A DNA stretch of 64,000 bases from Microbacterium sp. SYP-A9085 (lineage in GTDB: Bacteria > Actinomycetota > Actinomycetes > Actinomycetales > Microbacteriaceae). The notes under the pieces were generated by a model. That model did not search any database. It worked only from the letters and a program-made list of their open reading frames with translations, and had not been told where the DNA came from. The stretch's first letter is position 1; each line of letters opens with the position of its first letter. A program made the translations under genes and the position numbers. The stretch spans positions 620,001-684,000 of the forward strand of contig NZ_WJII01000001.1 in the NCBI RefSeq assembly GCF_009649635.1, written 5' to 3'. Below, one piece after another: positions 26,715 to 35,297 of the stretch.

Positions 26715-27350
26715 ATGTCGGAACTGCCCTTCCGCTTCGATCCTAGCCACGCGGCCCTCGTCGTGATCGATGTGCAGAACGACTTCTGCCACCCCGAGGG
26801 CGCCGTCGCCCGGCTGGGCAGCGACGTCACGGCGGTCGAGGCGATGGTGCCGCGGCTGGTCGGGCTGATCGACGCCGCGCGCGCGGCATCCGTCCCCGTC
26901 GTCTTCGTGCGCACGACGCACGATCCCCGCGACGACTCGCCCGCATGGCTGAGCCGGTACGCGGCGGACCCGGGGGATGCGCCGGAGGGCGTCATCTGCC
27001 GCACCGGGTCGTGGGGCGCCGAGTTCTACGGCGTGGCGCCGCTGTCCGACGAGATCGTCCTCACGAAGCACCGCTATTCCGCGTTCGTGGGCACGAGCCT
27101 GGACCTCACGCTGCGTACGCTCGGGGTGCGCTCGCTGCTGTTCACGGGCGTCGCCACCGAGGTGTGCGTGGAGTCCAGCCTGCGCGACGGGCTGTCCGCG
27201 GAGTACCTCGTCGCCCTCGTCGAGGACGGCGCGGCGACGTACAGCGCGCAAGCGCAGGACGCGTCGGTCGGTGTGGTCGCGCGCAGCTTCGGGGTTGTGA
27301 CGTCGTCCGCCGAGCTGACCACGGCGTGGGCGCGGCCGCGGCGCGGGTAG
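26715..27350 (+). CDS. Isochorismatase/nicotinamidase-family cysteine hydrolase
   Basis: The 211-residue enzyme has the three catalytic residues of the family: D19 in VVIDVQNDF, K118 in LTKHRYSAF, and C151 in ATEVCVESS, followed by the usual non-proline cis-peptide region GVATE. Relatives hydrolyse nicotinamide, biuret, ureidoacrylate, N-carbamoylsarcosine or isochorismate. It is divergent from the IclR gene, so it may serve the same pathway by splitting an amide or urea-type bond, but this is only context. AGGAGGAG at 26699-26706 is a strong ribosome-binding site, and TAAGGT at 26664-26669 is a possible -10 box giving a 40-base leader. Confidence 0.9.
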   Translation: MSELPFRFDPSHAALVVIDVQNDFCHPEGAVARLGSDVTAVEAMVPRLVGLIDAARAASVPVVFVRTTHDPRDDSPAWLSRYAADPGDAPEGVICRTGSWGAEFYGVAPLSDEIVLTKHRYSAFVGTSLDLTLRTLGVRSLLFTGVATEVCVESSLRDGLSAEYLVALVEDGAATYSAQAQDASVGVVARSFGVVTSSAELTTAWARPRRG

Positions 27351-27353
27351 GCT
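27348..27353 (+). promoter_or_regulatory. -10 box (TAGGCT) of nucS, leaderless
   Basis: TAGGCT overlaps the stop codon of the preceding hydrolase gene. Six bases follow (CGAGAA) and then the nucS GTG at 27360. There is no ribosome-binding site, so leaderless initiation is the simplest reading. Confidence 0.55.
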
Positions 27354-27359
27354 CGAGAA

Positions 27360-28055
27360 GTGCGTCTCGTCATCGCCCGCTGCAGTGTGGACTATCACGG
27401 TCGCCTCAACGCGCATCTTCCCGAAGCGACGCGGCTGCTCGTGCACAAGGGCGATGGCAGCCTGCTGGTCCACTCCGACGGCGGGTCGTACAAGCCGCTG
27501 AACTGGATGAGCCCGCCGTGTGCGCTCGTGGTCGAGGAGCCCGATGAGGATGCCGCCTCGGCCGGCGTGATCGAGCAGTGGCGCGTGACGCACCGCAAGA
27601 GCGGCGACGAGCTCGTCGTGCAGATCTACGAGCTCCTCCACGACTCGCAGCACGAGCTCGGACGGGATCCGGGCCTCGTGAAGGACGGCGTGGAGGCGGA
27701 CCTGCAGCGCCTGCTGGCCGAGCAGGTGGCGGTGATCGGCCCGGATCTGCAGCTGGTGCGGCGCGAGTTCCCCACCGCGATAGGACCGGTCGACCTGCTC
27801 CTGCGCGACCCGGCCGGCGGCACTGTCGCCGTCGAGGTCAAGCGCCGCGGCGACATCGACGGGGTGGAGCAGCTCACACGATACCTCGAGCTGCTCGGCC
27901 GCGACCCGCACCTCGCGCCAGTGGCGGGCGTCTTCGCGGCCCAGGAGATAAAGCCGCAGGCGCGGGTCCTCGCCGCGGACCGCGGCATCCGCTGCGTCAC
28001 GCTGGACTACGACGAGATGAAGGGCGTCGCCTCCGGCGCCCCCCGCCTCTTCTAG
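27360..28055 (+). CDS. nucS: Mismatch-specific endonuclease NucS (EndoMS)
   Basis: NucS cleaves both strands at base mismatches and replaces MutS/MutL in most actinobacteria. The 231-residue product starts [21 protein letters not shown] and has the nuclease core [24 protein letters not shown]. Catalytic D145, E159 and K161 form the PD-(D/E)XK-type site, and QLTRYLELL follows. It ends in PRLF, which is compatible with the C-terminal clamp-binding motif known for the family; that part is inference. The product has the family length. The start is a GTG that sits six bases after a -10 box. Confidence 0.95.
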   Translation: MRLVIARCSVDYHGRLNAHLPEATRLLVHKGDGSLLVHSDGGSYKPLNWMSPPCALVVEEPDEDAASAGVIEQWRVTHRKSGDELVVQIYELLHDSQHELGRDPGLVKDGVEADLQRLLAEQVAVIGPDLQLVRREFPTAIGPVDLLLRDPAGGTVAVEVKRRGDIDGVEQLTRYLELLGRDPHLAPVAGVFAAQEIKPQARVLAADRGIRCVTLDYDEMKGVASGAPRLF

Positions 28056-28063
28056 CCCTCCCC

Positions 28064-28120
28064 CTCCGCGAGGCATCCCCGAACTCCGCGAGGCATCCCC
28101 GAACTCCGCGAGGCATCCCC
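28064..28120. repeat. 20-bp tandem repeat, nearly three copies
   Basis: The unit is CTCCGCGAGGCATCCCCGAA, at 28064-28083, 28084-28103 and a 17-base partial copy at 28104-28120, all identical where they overlap. It fills most of the gap between nucS and the HAD gene. No inverted repeats within a unit long enough for a terminator. Confidence 0.9.
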
Positions 28121-28148
28121 CGACGACGGACGCGACCGCGCCGCCGCT

Positions 28149-28154
28149 TAGGCT
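28149..28154 (+). promoter_or_regulatory. -10 box (TAGGCT) of the HAD gene, leaderless
   Basis: TAGGCT, six bases (GGATGC), then ATG at 28161. Same geometry as nucS, whose hexamer is identical. Confidence 0.55.
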
Positions 28155-28160
28155 GGATGC

Positions 28161-28844
28161 ATGGCCCTGCACTCGCCGTTCACCTGCATTCTGTGGGACG
28201 TCGACGGCACCGTCGTGGACGCGTCGGAGGGGATCCTCCGCCGCCTCACCACGGCGCTCGAGCACTTCGGGCACCGGGCACCGCGACGCGACGAGCTGTC
28301 GCTCTGGATCGGCCCGCCGATGCACGACTCGTTCCAGGCGAACCTCGGGATGACGCCCGCCCAGGCGCAGGTCGCCGTCACGTACTACCGGCAGCTCGCA
28401 CAGCATGACGGCTACGCGACCGGAGCGCGCACGTTCCCCGGAATCGCCGAGCTGATAGCGGATCTGGATGCCGCCGGCATTCCGCAGGCGACGGCCAGCT
28501 CGAAGCCCGAGGTCCAGGTCGTGGCCCTCATGGAGCACTTCGACCTCGCCGCCCATCTGACCGCGATGACCGGGGCCACGCCCGACGAGAAGACCCTCAG
28601 CCGCAAGGCCGATATCGTCGCCGAGGCGCTGCGCCGGCTCGCGGCCGCCGGTGTGGACACGAGCCGGCCCGTGCTGATCGGCGACCGGCATCATGATGTC
28701 GAGGGTGGCGCCGAGCACGACGTCCCCGTGGTCTTCGTCCGCTGGGGGTTCGGTCGGAAGGACGAGTCCGCGTCTGCGCAGGCCGCGGTCGACACCGTCG
28801 ACGGGCTGCGGTCGCTGCTGCTCCTCGACGGGCGGGACGGCTGA
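28161..28844 (+). CDS. HAD-superfamily phosphatase (Gph/PpaX-like)
   Basis: The 227-residue hydrolase has the nucleophile motif DVDGTVVD (D13, D15), an alpha-helical cap (residues about 20-90), motif II in ATASSKP, and motif III/IV in KTLSRKADIV and IGDRHHDVEGG. It looks like phosphoglycolate phosphatase-type enzymes that clean up phosphorylated by-products. Substrate is not determined. In motif IV the common D-T-x-x-D is D-R-H-H-D, which still keeps the acidic pair. The following gene begins one base after its stop codon region (ATG at 28846), so they form an operon. Confidence 0.87.
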   Translation: MALHSPFTCILWDVDGTVVDASEGILRRLTTALEHFGHRAPRRDELSLWIGPPMHDSFQANLGMTPAQAQVAVTYYRQLAQHDGYATGARTFPGIAELIADLDAAGIPQATASSKPEVQVVALMEHFDLAAHLTAMTGATPDEKTLSRKADIVAEALRRLAAAGVDTSRPVLIGDRHHDVEGGAEHDVPVVFVRWGFGRKDESASAQAAVDTVDGLRSLLLLDGRDG

Positions 28845-28845
28845 C

Positions 28846-30114
28846 ATGGATGCCGCGGGCATCGCCGCCGTGCTGCGCTGGTTGGTTCCCGCTCTCGTCG
28901 TCTTCGGCGTCACCGCCGTCGCGCTGCTCGCCATCGGCTGGGCGGTCCGCGCGGCGCGGCGCTCCCCGCGCGCCCGGGCGTCCGCGGCGCAGGCGCGCAC
29001 CGCCGCCGGCTCCGCCCTGGTCCACCTCGACGACGAGATCGGCGAGCTCGACCTCGAGGTGGGACTGTCCGGTGCGCTGTACGGCGGCGGGGCGCCGGCA
29101 TCCCTTCGCCGCGCGCTGATGACCGCGCAGCACGTCCGCGACGAGGAGTTCGCGCAGTTCCGCGAGATCGCCGCCGAGCAGGGCCTGGCTCCCCGCGACG
29201 TGCAGCGCCGTGCCCGGCTCATCTCGACGCACGTCGCCGCGGCTCTCGGCGACATCGTCCGCGCGGGTGCCGAGCACGCACAGTGGATGCATGCGAACAC
29301 GTCGGCTGCGGCGCAGATCGAGGCCGCGCGGGGGCGATTGAGCCAGCTGCGCGAGCAGATGGGCGAGCCCGGCGCCCTGCTGCGCGAGCTGTCGGCCCGG
29401 TTCGACGAGTCCGAGTGGCAGGATGCCGCGACCGCGGCGACGGCGGCCGCGGCGCACGCCGACGAGGCCGTCGCCCTGCTCGCCCGCGCGGCGGACAGCG
29501 CCCAGGATCCGTCACGCAGCGCCCTGGCCGACCTCACCCTCGCCGAGCGCCGCATCCGTGCCGCGCAGTCCGAGGCCGCACGACTCGAGGAGGTGCATCG
29601 CCTGGTCATGCAGGCCGCCGCCGCCGTTCCCGACGAACTCGGCGCGGCCCACGCGGCGATCCGGCAGGCGCTGGAGTTGCGCGGACAGCTCGAGCCGGAT
29701 GCCGCGGTCCGTCTGGGCGCCGCTGTCGACGACGCGCAGCGCACGCTCACGGACCTGGAGCGGGATGCCGCCCGGCGGCCGACCGCGACCGTCGACGCGA
29801 TTGCACGGCTCCGCGATCGGCTCGACCTGGCTCTCGGCGATGCGCGCACCGCGCAGCAGCGCCTGCGGGGCGCGCGGACGGCACTGCCGGGCACCATCGC
29901 CGCCGCGATGAACGCCGTCGGCCGGGCCGAGGCATCCATCGCCGGAGCCGGTGCGCAGGCGCGCGTCCGCCTGGCATCTGCGCGCGACGATCTCGCGAGC
30001 GCACGCTCGCTGGACGACCCGGTGCAGGCGCTGGATGCCGCCCGGCGCGCGCTGCGGCACGCCGAAGACGCGCAGGCGCTCGCTGCCTACGACCGGATGA
30101 CGGCCGGCGGCTGA
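28846..30114 (+). CDS. Membrane-anchored coiled-coil protein of unknown function
   Basis: The 422-residue product has one membrane segment at residues 9-34 (WLVPALVVFGVTAVALLAIGWAV) and then a long alanine/arginine/glutamate-rich region with strong helix and coiled-coil character. Typical pieces are SEAARLEEVHRLVMQAAAAV and DALDAARRALRHAEDAQAL. There is no sign of a catalytic site. The C-terminal helical repeats resemble those following TPM domains in some actinobacterial proteins, but no TPM domain is present here. It may be a scaffold or septum-related membrane protein; this is a guess from shape only. It is co-transcribed with the HAD gene. Confidence 0.7.
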   Translation: MDAAGIAAVLRWLVPALVVFGVTAVALLAIGWAVRAARRSPRARASAAQARTAAGSALVHLDDEIGELDLEVGLSGALYGGGAPASLRRALMTAQHVRDEEFAQFREIAAEQGLAPRDVQRRARLISTHVAAALGDIVRAGAEHAQWMHANTSAAAQIEAARGRLSQLREQMGEPGALLRELSARFDESEWQDAATAATAAAAHADEAVALLARAADSAQDPSRSALADLTLAERRIRAAQSEAARLEEVHRLVMQAAAAVPDELGAAHAAIRQALELRGQLEPDAAVRLGAAVDDAQRTLTDLERDAARRPTATVDAIARLRDRLDLALGDARTAQQRLRGARTALPGTIAAAMNAVGRAEASIAGAGAQARVRLASARDDLASARSLDDPVQALDAARRALRHAEDAQALAAYDRMTAGG

Positions 30115-30143
30115 TCCGCGTCTGCGCGCGATCAACGGCGCCC

Positions 30144-30175
30144 CGCGCCCGGCACCGTCGCTGGAACCGGGCGCG
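30144..30175. terminator. Bidirectional hairpin between convergent genes
   Basis: CGCGCCCGG (30144-30152) and CCGGGCGCG (30167-30175) form a 9-bp GC stem with a 14-base loop. It lies between the coiled-coil gene (+) and the cold-shock gene (-). Confidence 0.6.
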
Positions 30176-30192
30176 AGGACGCCGTCAGGATG

Positions 30193-30399
30193 TCACAGCG
30201 GCCGGATGTTCTCCGCCTGCAGGCCCTTCGGGCCCTGCGCGACGTCGAACTCGACCCGCTGGTTCTCCTCGAGCGAGCGGTATCCGCTCGCCTCGATTGC
30301 CGTGTAGTGCGCGAAAACGTCCGCGCCGCCGTCATCGGGAGCGATGAAGCCGAAGCCCTTCTCCGAGTTGAACCACTTGACGGTGCCCTGCGTGCTCAT
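30193..30399 (-). CDS. cspA: Cold-shock domain protein
   Basis: The 68-residue single-stranded nucleic-acid binding protein has the OB-fold with RNP1 (KGFGFI) and RNP2 (DVFAHYTAI) and the classic opening [17 protein letters not shown]. It melts RNA structure and aids translation, particularly after cold shock. Length is exactly that of the family. The ATG at 30399 is preceded by a roughly 45-base leader. Confidence 0.96.
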   Translation of the reverse strand: MSTQGTVKWFNSEKGFGFIAPDDGGADVFAHYTAIEASGYRSLEENQRVEFDVAQGPKGLQAENIRPL

Positions 30400-30448
30400 G
30401 TGTTGCCGTTCTTCTGCGTTCCAGCACACGGTGCGCCGGATTTCCTCA

Positions 30449-30475
30449 ACCGTAACGAAGACCGGCCCCGCGCAA
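30449..30475 (-). promoter_or_regulatory. Candidate promoter of the cold-shock gene
   Basis: On the minus strand TTGCGC (30475-30470) and TACGGT (30454-30449) are separated by 15 bases, shorter than the usual 16-18. It would give a leader of about 43 bases. Confidence 0.35.
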
Positions 30476-30536
30476 GAGGGCTGCGCCGGATGGTGACATA
30501 AATGTTGCATGACGCCACCGCGCGCACATCGCCCCC

Positions 30537-30542
30537 TAGACT
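30537..30542 (+). promoter_or_regulatory. -10 box (TAGACT) of the GntR gene
   Basis: TAGACT is 10 bases upstream of the ATG at 30553. The hexamer is the same as those of crgA and the sortase gene; here spacing is 10 instead of 6, so the predicted leader is only about four bases. Confidence 0.45.
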
Positions 30543-30552
30543 TGGGCCACCC

Positions 30553-31197
30553 ATGACAAGCGATGGTGCTTTCGTGCCGCTCGACCCGCGTGGCACGGTC
30601 CTCGGAGACGAGGTGTACACCGTTCTCGGCGAGGCGATCCTGGACGGCCGCCTCGCGCCGGGGGAACGATTGCGCGACACAGAGCTCGCGGAGTGCCTCG
30701 GCGTGTCCCGGACCCCGGTGCGGGAGGCGCTGCAGCGTCTGCAGCGCGGGGGCCTCGTCGAGATCTGCGCGAACCGCTGGACCCGCGTGTCGATCCCGGA
30801 CGAGGCGGTGCTGCGCGCCACGCACGAGTTCGTCGTGTACCTCATGGGCAACGCCATCCGGATGGCGGTCAGCCGCTGCGCCGACGCGGAGCTCGGGATG
30901 CTGCTGGCCGGCATCGACGAAATGATCGGCGCCTCGCAGGCCGACGATCACGTCCAGATCCTGAAGGCGAGCGCGCAGTTCTTCATGAACGTCACGCAGG
31001 TGGCCGGCAACCGGGCGATGCAGGAGATCCTCGCCGAATGCGAGTACACGCTGCGCCGGAACCTGCACGGCTGGTCGCCGCACATCGCGGACGCCGCCGA
31101 GCGCACCGACGTGTACCGCGTGTTCCGCGACGCGGTGGGCTCGCGCGACGGCGACGGTGCTGAGCGCGTGCTGCGCCGGCAGCACGGCCTGGGGTGA
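30553..31197 (+). CDS. GntR-family regulator with FCD-type effector domain
   Basis: The 214-residue protein has a winged helix-turn-helix ([38 protein letters not shown], residues 40-75) and a helical C-terminal FCD domain that binds a small organic acid or metal in relatives. It is divergent from the cold-shock gene with no enzyme gene immediately downstream except an acetyltransferase, so its target is unknown. Confidence 0.87.
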   Translation: MTSDGAFVPLDPRGTVLGDEVYTVLGEAILDGRLAPGERLRDTELAECLGVSRTPVREALQRLQRGGLVEICANRWTRVSIPDEAVLRATHEFVVYLMGNAIRMAVSRCADAELGMLLAGIDEMIGASQADDHVQILKASAQFFMNVTQVAGNRAMQEILAECEYTLRRNLHGWSPHIADAAERTDVYRVFRDAVGSRDGDGAERVLRRQHGLG

Positions 31198-31224
31198 CCC
31201 CTCCCGCCGCGCACCGGTCGCAGG

Positions 31225-31230
31225 TAGCGT
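31225..31230 (+). promoter_or_regulatory. -10 box (TAGCGT) of the acetyltransferase gene, leaderless
   Basis: TAGCGT, six bases (GGCCGC), ATG at 31237. Fits the recurring start geometry. Confidence 0.5.
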
Positions 31231-31236
31231 GGCCGC

Positions 31237-31722
31237 ATGGGCCACATCGAGCTGCGTGACCTGCAGGACGACGACCTCGATGCCGTGTTCGAGATGCTCC
31301 GCGACCCCGGAGCCGTCGCGATGGCCGCGTTCACGAGAGCGGACACGACAAACCGGGACTCCTTCGACGAATGGATCGCCGCACGCCGCCGGGCGCCCGA
31401 GGTCTCGCTGCACGTGGTCACCGAACGCGGCGGCTTCGCCGGGATCGCCGGGGCGTTCACGGTCGACGGCGACCGCGAGGTGACGTGCTGGATCGCCCGG
31501 AACGCCTGGGGTCGAGGCGTCGGGACCGAGGCGCTGCGTCTGCTGCTGTCCCGCGAGCCGACGCGGCCGCTGTTCGCCCGCGTGGCGGCGCACAACACGG
31601 CAGCCATCGCGGTCCTCGGGAAGAACGGCTTCACCGAGCTCTCCCGCGGCGACGCATACGCGCCGGGGCTCGGCCGCGACGTAGAGGAGGTCGTCTACGC
31701 GCTCCTGCCCGTGCTGGAGTAG
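31237..31722 (+). CDS. GNAT-family N-acetyltransferase (RimJ/RimL-like)
   Basis: The 161-residue protein transfers acetyl groups from acetyl-CoA. The CoA pyrophosphate loop is present as [17 protein letters not shown]; the C-terminal strand is [20 protein letters not shown], typical of the RimJ/RimL type. The acceptor could be a protein N-terminus or a small amine. Its last 28 bases overlap the convergent gluconokinase gene. Confidence 0.85.
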   Translation: MGHIELRDLQDDDLDAVFEMLRDPGAVAMAAFTRADTTNRDSFDEWIAARRRAPEVSLHVVTERGGFAGIAGAFTVDGDREVTCWIARNAWGRGVGTEALRLLLSREPTRPLFARVAAHNTAAIAVLGKNGFTELSRGDAYAPGLGRDVEEVVYALLPVLE

Positions 31723-32261
31723 GGGTCCGCCGTCGACAGCCGGCTCGTCAGCTGCGCCACGGCGTCGGCCGCGACGCGCTCGGGCGGACCTTCGATGTCG
31801 ACGACGACGCCGGGCTCGGCCGCGTACAGCGGCTCGAGCGTCGCCAGCTGCGAATCGAGCAGGCTCAGGGGCATGAAGTGACCGCTGCGCGCCTTCAGTC
31901 GCCGCGCGAGCACGTCCCGCGTGCCGTGGAGGTGGACGAACAGGACGCCGGAGGCCTCTGCCCGGATCGCCTCACGGTAGGAGTGTTTGAGCGCCGAGCA
32001 CGCCATCACCAGCCCGGTCCCGGCGACAGCGGCGCGGGCGAGCTCGCTCCCGACACTGCGCAGCCAGGGCCCGCGATCGTCGTCGTCCAGCGGGATGCCG
32101 GCGGCCATCTTCGCGATGTTCGCCGCCGAGTGCAGGGAGTCGGCGTCCGCGAACGGCACGCCGAGCCGCCCGGCGATGACCGCGCCGATCGTGGTCTTCC
32201 CCGAGCCGGAGACCCCGAGCACGACGACCAGCGGCGCCGGCGCGCTGCCCCGCTCGTTCAC
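31695..32261 (-). CDS. gntK: Gluconokinase (GntK-type, P-loop)
   Basis: This 188-residue kinase phosphorylates D-gluconate to 6-phosphogluconate. It has the P-loop GVSGSGKTT at residues 16-24, the [25 protein letters not shown] block that is diagnostic for GntK, and [13 protein letters not shown]. The GTG start at 32261 overlaps the ManD-like gene by GTGA, tying it to the sugar-acid operon as its last gene. Its product feeds the same 6-phosphogluconate/KDPG pool as the aldolases upstream. Confidence 0.93.
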   Translation of the reverse strand: MNERGSAPAPLVVVLGVSGSGKTTIGAVIAGRLGVPFADADSLHSAANIAKMAAGIPLDDDDRGPWLRSVGSELARAAVAGTGLVMACSALKHSYREAIRAEASGVLFVHLHGTRDVLARRLKARSGHFMPLSLLDSQLATLEPLYAAEPGVVVDIEGPPERVAADAVAQLTSRLSTADPYSSTGRSA

Positions 32262-33496
32262 CAGTCGTGGACGGTGCCGTCGGCGAGACGGTTGTAGGGA
32301 AGGTACGCCTGCACGTACGGATACCGGCCGGCCTCGTCCGTGTTCAGTTCGACGCCCAGCCCGGGCTTGTCGCCGGGGTGCAGCATCCCGTCCTGCCACG
32401 TGAACGACTGCTCGAACACGGCATCCGTCTTCGCACCGTGCTTCATGTACTCCTGGATCCCGAAGTTGTGGATCGCCAGCCCCAGGTGCATCGCGGCGGC
32501 CATGCCCACCGGGGAGATGTCGGTGGGCCCGTGCATGCCGGACTTGATCTGGTACTGCGACGCGTAGTCGAGCACCTTCTTCAGGTGCGTGATCCCACCG
32601 GTGTGCGTGACCGCCGAGCGCACGTAGTCGATCAGCTGTTCGCGGATGATCTGCTGGTAGTCCCACACTGTGTTGAAGATCTCGCCGATCGCCAGCGGCG
32701 TGGTCGTATGCTGCCGCACCAGGCGCAGCGCCTCCTGGTTCTCCGCCGGTGTGCAGTCCTCCAGCCAGAACAGGTCGTACGGCTCCAGTGACTTGCCCAG
32801 CTGCGCGGCCTGGATCGGCGTCATCCGGTGATGCCCGTCGTGCAGCAACGGCAGTTCCGGGCCGAACTCGTTCCGCACCGCCTCGAACACCGTCGGCACG
32901 TGCCGCAGGTACGAGCGCGTGTCCCAGTCCTCCTCGCTCGGCCGGGCGCCGCGCTGCGCGGGCTCGTAGTCGTAGCGGACGCCCTCGTTCGCCTCGTACG
33001 TCGCGTTCGACGCTATCCCGTAGATGGACTTCAGGCCCGGCACGCCGGTCTGCACGCGAATCGCCCGATACCCCTGCTCCTGATAGCTGCGGATCGAGTC
33101 GAACAGCTCCTCGGTGCTCTTGCCGGACGCGTGCCCGTACGCCAGCAGCCCGGTGCGGCTCGCGCCGCCCAGCAGCTGGTACACCGGCATCCCGGCCGCC
33201 TTGCCCTTGATGTCCCACAGGGCCATGTCCACCGCGGCGATCGCCGCCATCGTCACCGGGCCCCGCCGCCAGTACGCCGACCGGTACAGGAACTGCCACG
33301 TGTCCTCGATCCGGTGCGCGTCCCGGCCCAGGAGCAGCGGCACCACGTGCTCGGTCAGGTACGCGACCACGGCCAGCTCCCGGCCGTTCAGCGTCGCGTC
33401 CCCGAGCCCGGTCAGCCCGTCGTCGGTCGTGAGCTTGAGCGTGACGAAGTTGCGGTCGGGGCTCGTGACGACGACCTCTGCCTTGTCGATGATCAT
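32258..33496 (-). CDS. manD: Mannonate dehydratase family protein (ManD/RspA, enolase superfamily)
   Basis: The 412-residue product starts [22 protein letters not shown] and is clearly of the ManD/RspA family, which dehydrates D-mannonate and/or D-gluconate to 2-keto-3-deoxygluconate. Metal ligands occur in [11 protein letters not shown] (Asp), WLEDCTP (Glu) and [11 protein letters not shown] (Glu). Family residues such as the Y-R-A-I-R-V-Q-T segment and the C-terminal [14 protein letters not shown] are conserved. The activity in this family splits between high mannonate activity and low gluconate activity, so the exact role is open. It lies between the gluconokinase and an aldolase gene. Confidence 0.93.
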   Translation of the reverse strand: MIIDKAEVVVTSPDRNFVTLKLTTDDGLTGLGDATLNGRELAVVAYLTEHVVPLLLGRDAHRIEDTWQFLYRSAYWRRGPVTMAAIAAVDMALWDIKGKAAGMPVYQLLGGASRTGLLAYGHASGKSTEELFDSIRSYQEQGYRAIRVQTGVPGLKSIYGIASNATYEANEGVRYDYEPAQRGARPSEEDWDTRSYLRHVPTVFEAVRNEFGPELPLLHDGHHRMTPIQAAQLGKSLEPYDLFWLEDCTPAENQEALRLVRQHTTTPLAIGEIFNTVWDYQQIIREQLIDYVRSAVTHTGGITHLKKVLDYASQYQIKSGMHGPTDISPVGMAAAMHLGLAIHNFGIQEYMKHGAKTDAVFEQSFTWQDGMLHPGDKPGLGVELNTDEAGRYPYVQAYLPYNRLADGTVHDW

Positions 33497-33504
33497 GGAG
33501 ACTC

Positions 33505-34152
33505 CTAACGGGAGGGGGAGGGGCTGAGGGCGAGGCGTCCGACGAAGGCCCGCGCGCGAGCGCGCAACGCGCCGAGGTCGCCGCCGGAGGCAGCATCCCC
33601 GACGAGCGGGCCGCCCACGCCGACCGCGAACGCGCCCACAGCCAGGTACTGCTCGGCGGCGTCCGCGTCGACCCCGCCGACGGGCAGGAACGGGATCTGC
33701 GGGAACGGATCGCGCAGCGCCTTCAGGTACGCGGGGCCGCCCTGCGAGGCGGGGAAGAGCTTGACCGCGGTCGCCCCCTGACGCATGGCGGCGAGGGCCT
33801 CGGACGCGGTGAAAGCCCCCGCGATGACCGGAACGCCCTGCGCCGCCGCGAACGGGACGCTCTCGGCCAGCGCCGGGGTGAGCAGGAACGACGCCCCGGC
33901 GTCCACGGACGCTGTCACGTCGTCCTCACGCAGCACCGTGCCGGCGCCGATGCGCGCCGAGCCTTCGGCCGCGAGCACCCGGATGACGCGCAGCGGATCG
34001 GGCGTGGTCAGCGACACCTCGATGAAGCGCACGCCCTCCTGCGCCAGCACGCAACCGGCGGCGATCGCGGCATCCGGGTCGCTGCCGCGGATGATCGCGA
34101 CGAGCCGCGTCTCGCGAAGCCCGGTCAGGATGTCGCCCACGGCCGTCACCAT
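33505..34152 (-). CDS. KDPG/KDPGal-type aldolase
   Basis: The 215-residue class I aldolase splits 2-keto-3-deoxy-6-phosphogluconate or -galactonate into pyruvate and glyceraldehyde 3-phosphate. E45 lies in [12 protein letters not shown]22 in AIIRG, and the Schiff-base lysine K131 in [11 protein letters not shown]. The ATG at 34152 overlaps the dgoD gene by seven bases. A second aldolase (39434) lies in the same regulon; this one is beside the galactonate dehydratase gene, so it may be the DgoA-type enzyme. Confidence 0.9.
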   Translation of the reverse strand: MVTAVGDILTGLRETRLVAIIRGSDPDAAIAAGCVLAQEGVRFIEVSLTTPDPLRVIRVLAAEGSARIGAGTVLREDDVTASVDAGASFLLTPALAESVPFAAAQGVPVIAGAFTASEALAAMRQGATAVKLFPASQGGPAYLKALRDPFPQIPFLPVGGVDADAAEQYLAVGAFAVGVGGPLVGDAASGGDLGALRARARAFVGRLALSPSPSR

Positions 34153-35291
34153 TCCGCCAGCGAGCCGTCGGCGTGACGCCAGATCGGCGTGCGCCACTCG
34201 TGCCCTCTGCGGTCGGCGGCGCGCACGGCGGCGTCGTCGACCTCGATGCCCAGGCCGGGCCCGGTCAGCCGCTCGATGGCGCCGTCGACGAACCGCAGCG
34301 GCTCCTTGTCGAGCACGTAGTCCAGGACCTCGGCACCCCTGTTGTAGTGGATGCCGATGCTCTGCTCCTGGATGAGGTAGTTCGGCGTCGCGAACCCCAC
34401 CTGCAGGCAGGCGGCGAGTGCTATCGGGCCCAGGGGGCAGTGCGGCGCCAGCTGCACGTCGTACGTCTCGGCCAGCGACGCTATCCGCCGGACCTCGCTG
34501 ATGCCGCCCGCGTGCGACAGGTCGGGCTGGGCGACGGCGATGCCTGCCTGCAGCACCGGCAGGAACTCCTGGCGGCTGTACAGGCGCTCCCCGGTCGCGA
34601 TCGGGATCGTCGTCGCGGCGACCAGGCCCCCTATCACGTGCGAGTTCTCCGGGACGACCGGCTCCTCCAGGAAGAACGGGTGCAGCGGCTCCAGCAGCGG
34701 CGCTATCCGCCGGGCGGTGGCGAGGGTGAACCTGCCGTGGAAGTCCACCGCGATGTCGCGTGTCGGACCGAGCACGTCGCGGGCCGCGGCGACGCGCCGG
34801 ACCACGGCATCCAGTTCCGCGACCGAGCCGTTGCGGCCCATCCGGCCGCTCGCGTTCATCTTCACGGCCGTGAGCCCGACGTCCAGCTGCGCCTGGATGG
34901 CATCGGCGATCTCGGCGGGATCGTCGCCGCCGACCCAGCCGTATGCGCGGATCCGGTCGCGCACCGCGCCGCCCAGCAGCTGGTGCACGGGCACGCCGAG
35001 GTGGCGTCCGGCGATGTCCCACAGCGCCTGGTCGATCCCGGCGACGGCGCTGGCAAGCACGGGGCCGCCGCGATAGAAACCGGATTTGCTGAGGACCTGC
35101 CAGTGGTCCTCGATCGTGAGCGGGTCGCGGTGCAGCAGGTACTCGGCGAACTGCTCGACGGCCGCGCGGACGGCGGCGCAGTGACCCTCCAGCGACGCTT
35201 CGCCCCAGCCCACGACGCCGGTGTCGGTCTCGATGCGCACGAACAGCCAGCGGGGCGCGACGAGGAACGTCTCGACACGATCGATCAGCAT
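34146..35291 (-). CDS. dgoD: D-galactonate dehydratase family protein (enolase superfamily)
   Basis: The 381-residue product has the DgoD opening (LIDRVETFLVAPRWLFVRIETDTGVVGWGEASLEGH). The metal ligands are D in AVDFHGR, E in FLEEPVVPEN and E in ATGERLYSRQEF, with the catalytic histidine in LAPHCPLGPIAL. The N-terminal lid and C-terminal GLGIEVDD block match DgoD. It converts D-galactonate to 2-keto-3-deoxygalactonate. It is 6 bases downstream of the permease gene and overlaps the aldolase gene, so it is fully inside the operon. Confidence 0.93.
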   Translation of the reverse strand: MLIDRVETFLVAPRWLFVRIETDTGVVGWGEASLEGHCAAVRAAVEQFAEYLLHRDPLTIEDHWQVLSKSGFYRGGPVLASAVAGIDQALWDIAGRHLGVPVHQLLGGAVRDRIRAYGWVGGDDPAEIADAIQAQLDVGLTAVKMNASGRMGRNGSVAELDAVVRRVAAARDVLGPTRDIAVDFHGRFTLATARRIAPLLEPLHPFFLEEPVVPENSHVIGGLVAATTIPIATGERLYSRQEFLPVLQAGIAVAQPDLSHAGGISEVRRIASLAETYDVQLAPHCPLGPIALAACLQVGFATPNYLIQEQSIGIHYNRGAEVLDYVLDKEPLRFVDGAIERLTGPGLGIEVDDAAVRAADRRGHEWRTPIWRHADGSLAEW

Positions 35292-35297
35292 GCGGAC

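Noticed and set aside
26715..27350. Nicotinamidase PncA
   Set aside because: The catalytic triad fits the superfamily, but metal-binding DxHxxH-type residues of PncA are not seen, so only the family name is given.
28064..28120. CRISPR-like array
   Set aside because: Units follow each other without spacers and there are only three; no cas gene is nearby.
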